A stretch of DNA of 64,000 nucleotides. It comes from Eutreptiella sp. 'Long Island Sound 2002'. Its lineage: Eukaryota > Euglenozoa > Euglenophyceae > Eutreptiales > Eutreptiaceae. Where the stretch lies: positions 97,095,474 to 97,159,473 of the forward strand of contig OZ038384.1 in the NCBI GenBank assembly GCA_964036045.1, in the 5' to 3' direction. Of this stretch, positions 62,578-64,000 are shown piece after piece. Made by a program: the position numbers and the translations under genes. Within the stretch, counting starts at the first letter, position 1. Each line of letters opens with the position of its first letter. Below the pieces are notes generated by a model. It was not told the DNA's origin. It did no database searches and worked only from the letters and a program-made list of their open reading frames with translations.

Positions 62578-64000
62578 GGCCCCAGAAGCGACGTGGAGTC
62601 GGCCCACCGCGGGAGGATGCCGGCCGACCAGGCCAGCTCCAGCAGCAGCGTCGCTCCCGACCAAAGGGACGTGGCGCGCGCCTCTGAGCGCGCCTGTGGG
62701 GTGCCCTGCAACCTTCGGGTTGCCCGGCAACGGGCCACGCAGCAGAATGCTGCCATGGAGGGCGCCGTCGGCATCGCCCAGCAGGGGGCTGCGGAGTGGG
62801 AGCATGGCATGGCCATCCACGCCTCGACCGTGGCGGCCATTGCGGCCGGACTCACGGCCGGAGCCGCCCATGAGGCAGCGACTGCCCAGGTCAAGGGTGA
62901 GGTGGCGGCAGCCGCCGAGGAAGCCCGCCTGACGCAGGAGGCCATTGCCTGCAAGGAGGCCGAGGTGAAGGCGCTGGAAGAGGCGCTTGCCCAAGAGAGG
63001 GCAAAGAAGGAGGCGGAGGAAAGGGCCCACGCCGAGGCAACGGCCAAGGCCCAAGCGGACGCCGCCAAGAAGGACGCCATCGAGGCCGCGCGACGGAAGG
63101 TCGCTGAGGAGAGGGCCAAGACGGAGGCGGAGCTGGCGGCGTTGGAAGCGGAGGAGGCTCGACTGCAGCAGGCTCGGGAAGCCGAGGCGGCTCGTGCCCG
63201 GGAGGAAGCCGAAGGGCGAGCTGCCGCAGCCACGGCCGCCGCAATGGCGGAGGCGGAGGCCAAGCTCCGCCGCGAGACTCCCCCGGGAGGATCCCGAGTG
63301 GAGACCCTTCGAAAGCTTTTCATGGGGGACGCCTCCTCCAAGATGGCGCTGGATCCGGAGGAGGTGGACACGGGCAGCAGTGGGAGCAGTGGCCCCACTG
63401 CCTACCGACGGAGGAAGGGTAAGGGGAAGACCCCCGAGAGGTCGCGGGGGCCAGCGGGCGGACACCCCCACGACAGCGACCCCTTCTTCACCGCCAGCGA
63501 CGGGGATGAACAAGACCGCCGACATCGCCGAGGAGTGGCTGGCGGAGGAGGCGGAGACGTCCCCATGGAGCCGGAAGGTGAGGATGAGGATCCCCCTCCT
63601 CCTCACCGGAAGTCGGAGTCTTCCGAGACCGAGACGCCTAGGTGGGGCGACATGGACGAGGATGATGACATGGACTTCGACTACACGAAGAAGCCCCCAT
63701 CCTCGGACCCACCGAGGCGACCTGGCGGAGACCCACCGGGACCCCCTGGCGGAGGACCATCAGGACCCCCTGTAGGACGCCCACCAAGTGGACCCCCTGG
63801 AGGCGGACCACCGGGCGGGGGAGGACCCCCTGGACCGGGCGGACCCGGCGGAGGCCCTCCTGGAGGACCCCCTGGGGACCCCGACGACCTACCAGGGAAC
63901 GGCGACCCGGATTCCATCTGGCGGTGGATTGTCCACCTCCGCAGGAGGGTCAAGTCCCTCGAGCGCGAGGTAGACACGGGCAAGGGCGAGATGACTCGCA
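62578..64000 (+). pseudogene. Element B gag, coiled-coil and Gly/Pro-rich part, runs off window
   Basis: The frame remains open from 62,578 to the window end, about 474 codons. It begins with a Ser/Ala-rich stretch. A long Ala/Glu/Lys coiled coil follows (about 62,890-63,260). Then come an acidic segment, a Gly-Pro-Pro-rich collagen-like segment (about 63,715-63,895) and a basic helix. At the position of the A stop (16,879) B has CGA. The capsid and nucleocapsid lie outside the window. It is called a pseudogene because the upstream part of the same gene is broken. Confidence 0.8.

Larger units (their letters stand above)
58591..64000 (+). mobile_element. Element B: diverged relative of element A, 5' part only
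   Basis: Plus orientation: 5' LTR (58,591-61,547), self-priming site, leader and the first 2.1 kb of gag before the window ends. The LTR ends (TGAAGCGGTACCCAG...ACGCGTCA) and all gag segments match A. Its gag region is continuous where A is interrupted by viral DNA, which identifies the insert in A. Protease and pol lie outside the window. Confidence 0.9.

Noticed and set aside
62017-63606. 529-codon open frame on the minus strand
   Set aside because: It is antisense to the GC-rich coiled-coil gag of element B; its Leu/Gly/Arg-rich product is a shadow of the codon pattern.

Overview
The window is a eukaryotic nuclear repeat block, not a gene-bearing region. I found no host cellular gene, rRNA, credible tRNA gene or CRISPR array. 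Almost everything between 2,014 and 54,372 is one Ty1/copia LTR retrotransposon (element D) split by later insertions. The other content is Ty3/gypsy chromodomain elements, non-autonomous LTR elements, C-rich non-LTR-type retroposons, a hAT-type DNA transposon, and pieces of a large DNA virus. The organism is probably an alga or other plant-lineage or protist eukaryote. The gypsy polyproteins remind me of those from charophyte and other algal genomes, but this is recollection and is not proven by the window.

Layout from left to right (D, A and C all read on the minus strand). 1-2,008: flank without genes. 2,014-4,227: D 3' LTR and reverse transcriptase/RNase H. 4,228-29,145: element A, a chromovirus with 3.2-kb LTRs. 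Inside A, a 4.0-kb viral fragment (17,881-21,868) splits gag, and a young 3.4-kb LTR element E (23,211-26,585) splits the 5' LTR. 29,146-33,057: a rearranged duplication holding a 151-bp copy of copia, a G/T-rich retroposon-like segment F, a second virus-like scrap (31,110-31,730) and a partial LTR of A. 33,058-33,855: second half of the D integrase. 33,856-51,856: element C, an 18-kb chromovirus inserted in the D integrase (target duplication GTACA). C carries element I (34,487-39,779) and C-rich retroposon G (47,256-49,657). 51,857-54,372: first half of the D integrase, D gag-protease, PBS and 5' LTR. 54,378-64,000: flank, retroposon H (minus strand) with a 1.5-kb hAT element inside, then the 5' part of element B (plus strand), a diverged relative of A that runs off the window.

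LTR boundaries are supported by TG...CA ends, direct repeats, target-site duplications and adjacent polypurine tracts or primer sites: D (AGAAC/AGACC), C (GTACA), I (TCGCG), E (CCCTG), G (about 27 bp), hAT (ATTTGCAG). Element A lacks a clean target duplication.

How the parts work: D, A, B and C once encoded Gag, protease, RT/RNase H and integrase. All are now broken by stops or frameshifts in this window. A and B look self-primed (Tf1-like); C uses the initiator-Met tRNA. In both A and C, gag and pol share a frame and are separated by one UAG codon. Both also carry a DIRS-like N6-adenine-methyltransferase-like domain between protease and RT. E, I and G/H/F lack recognisable polymerases and probably rely on autonomous relatives.
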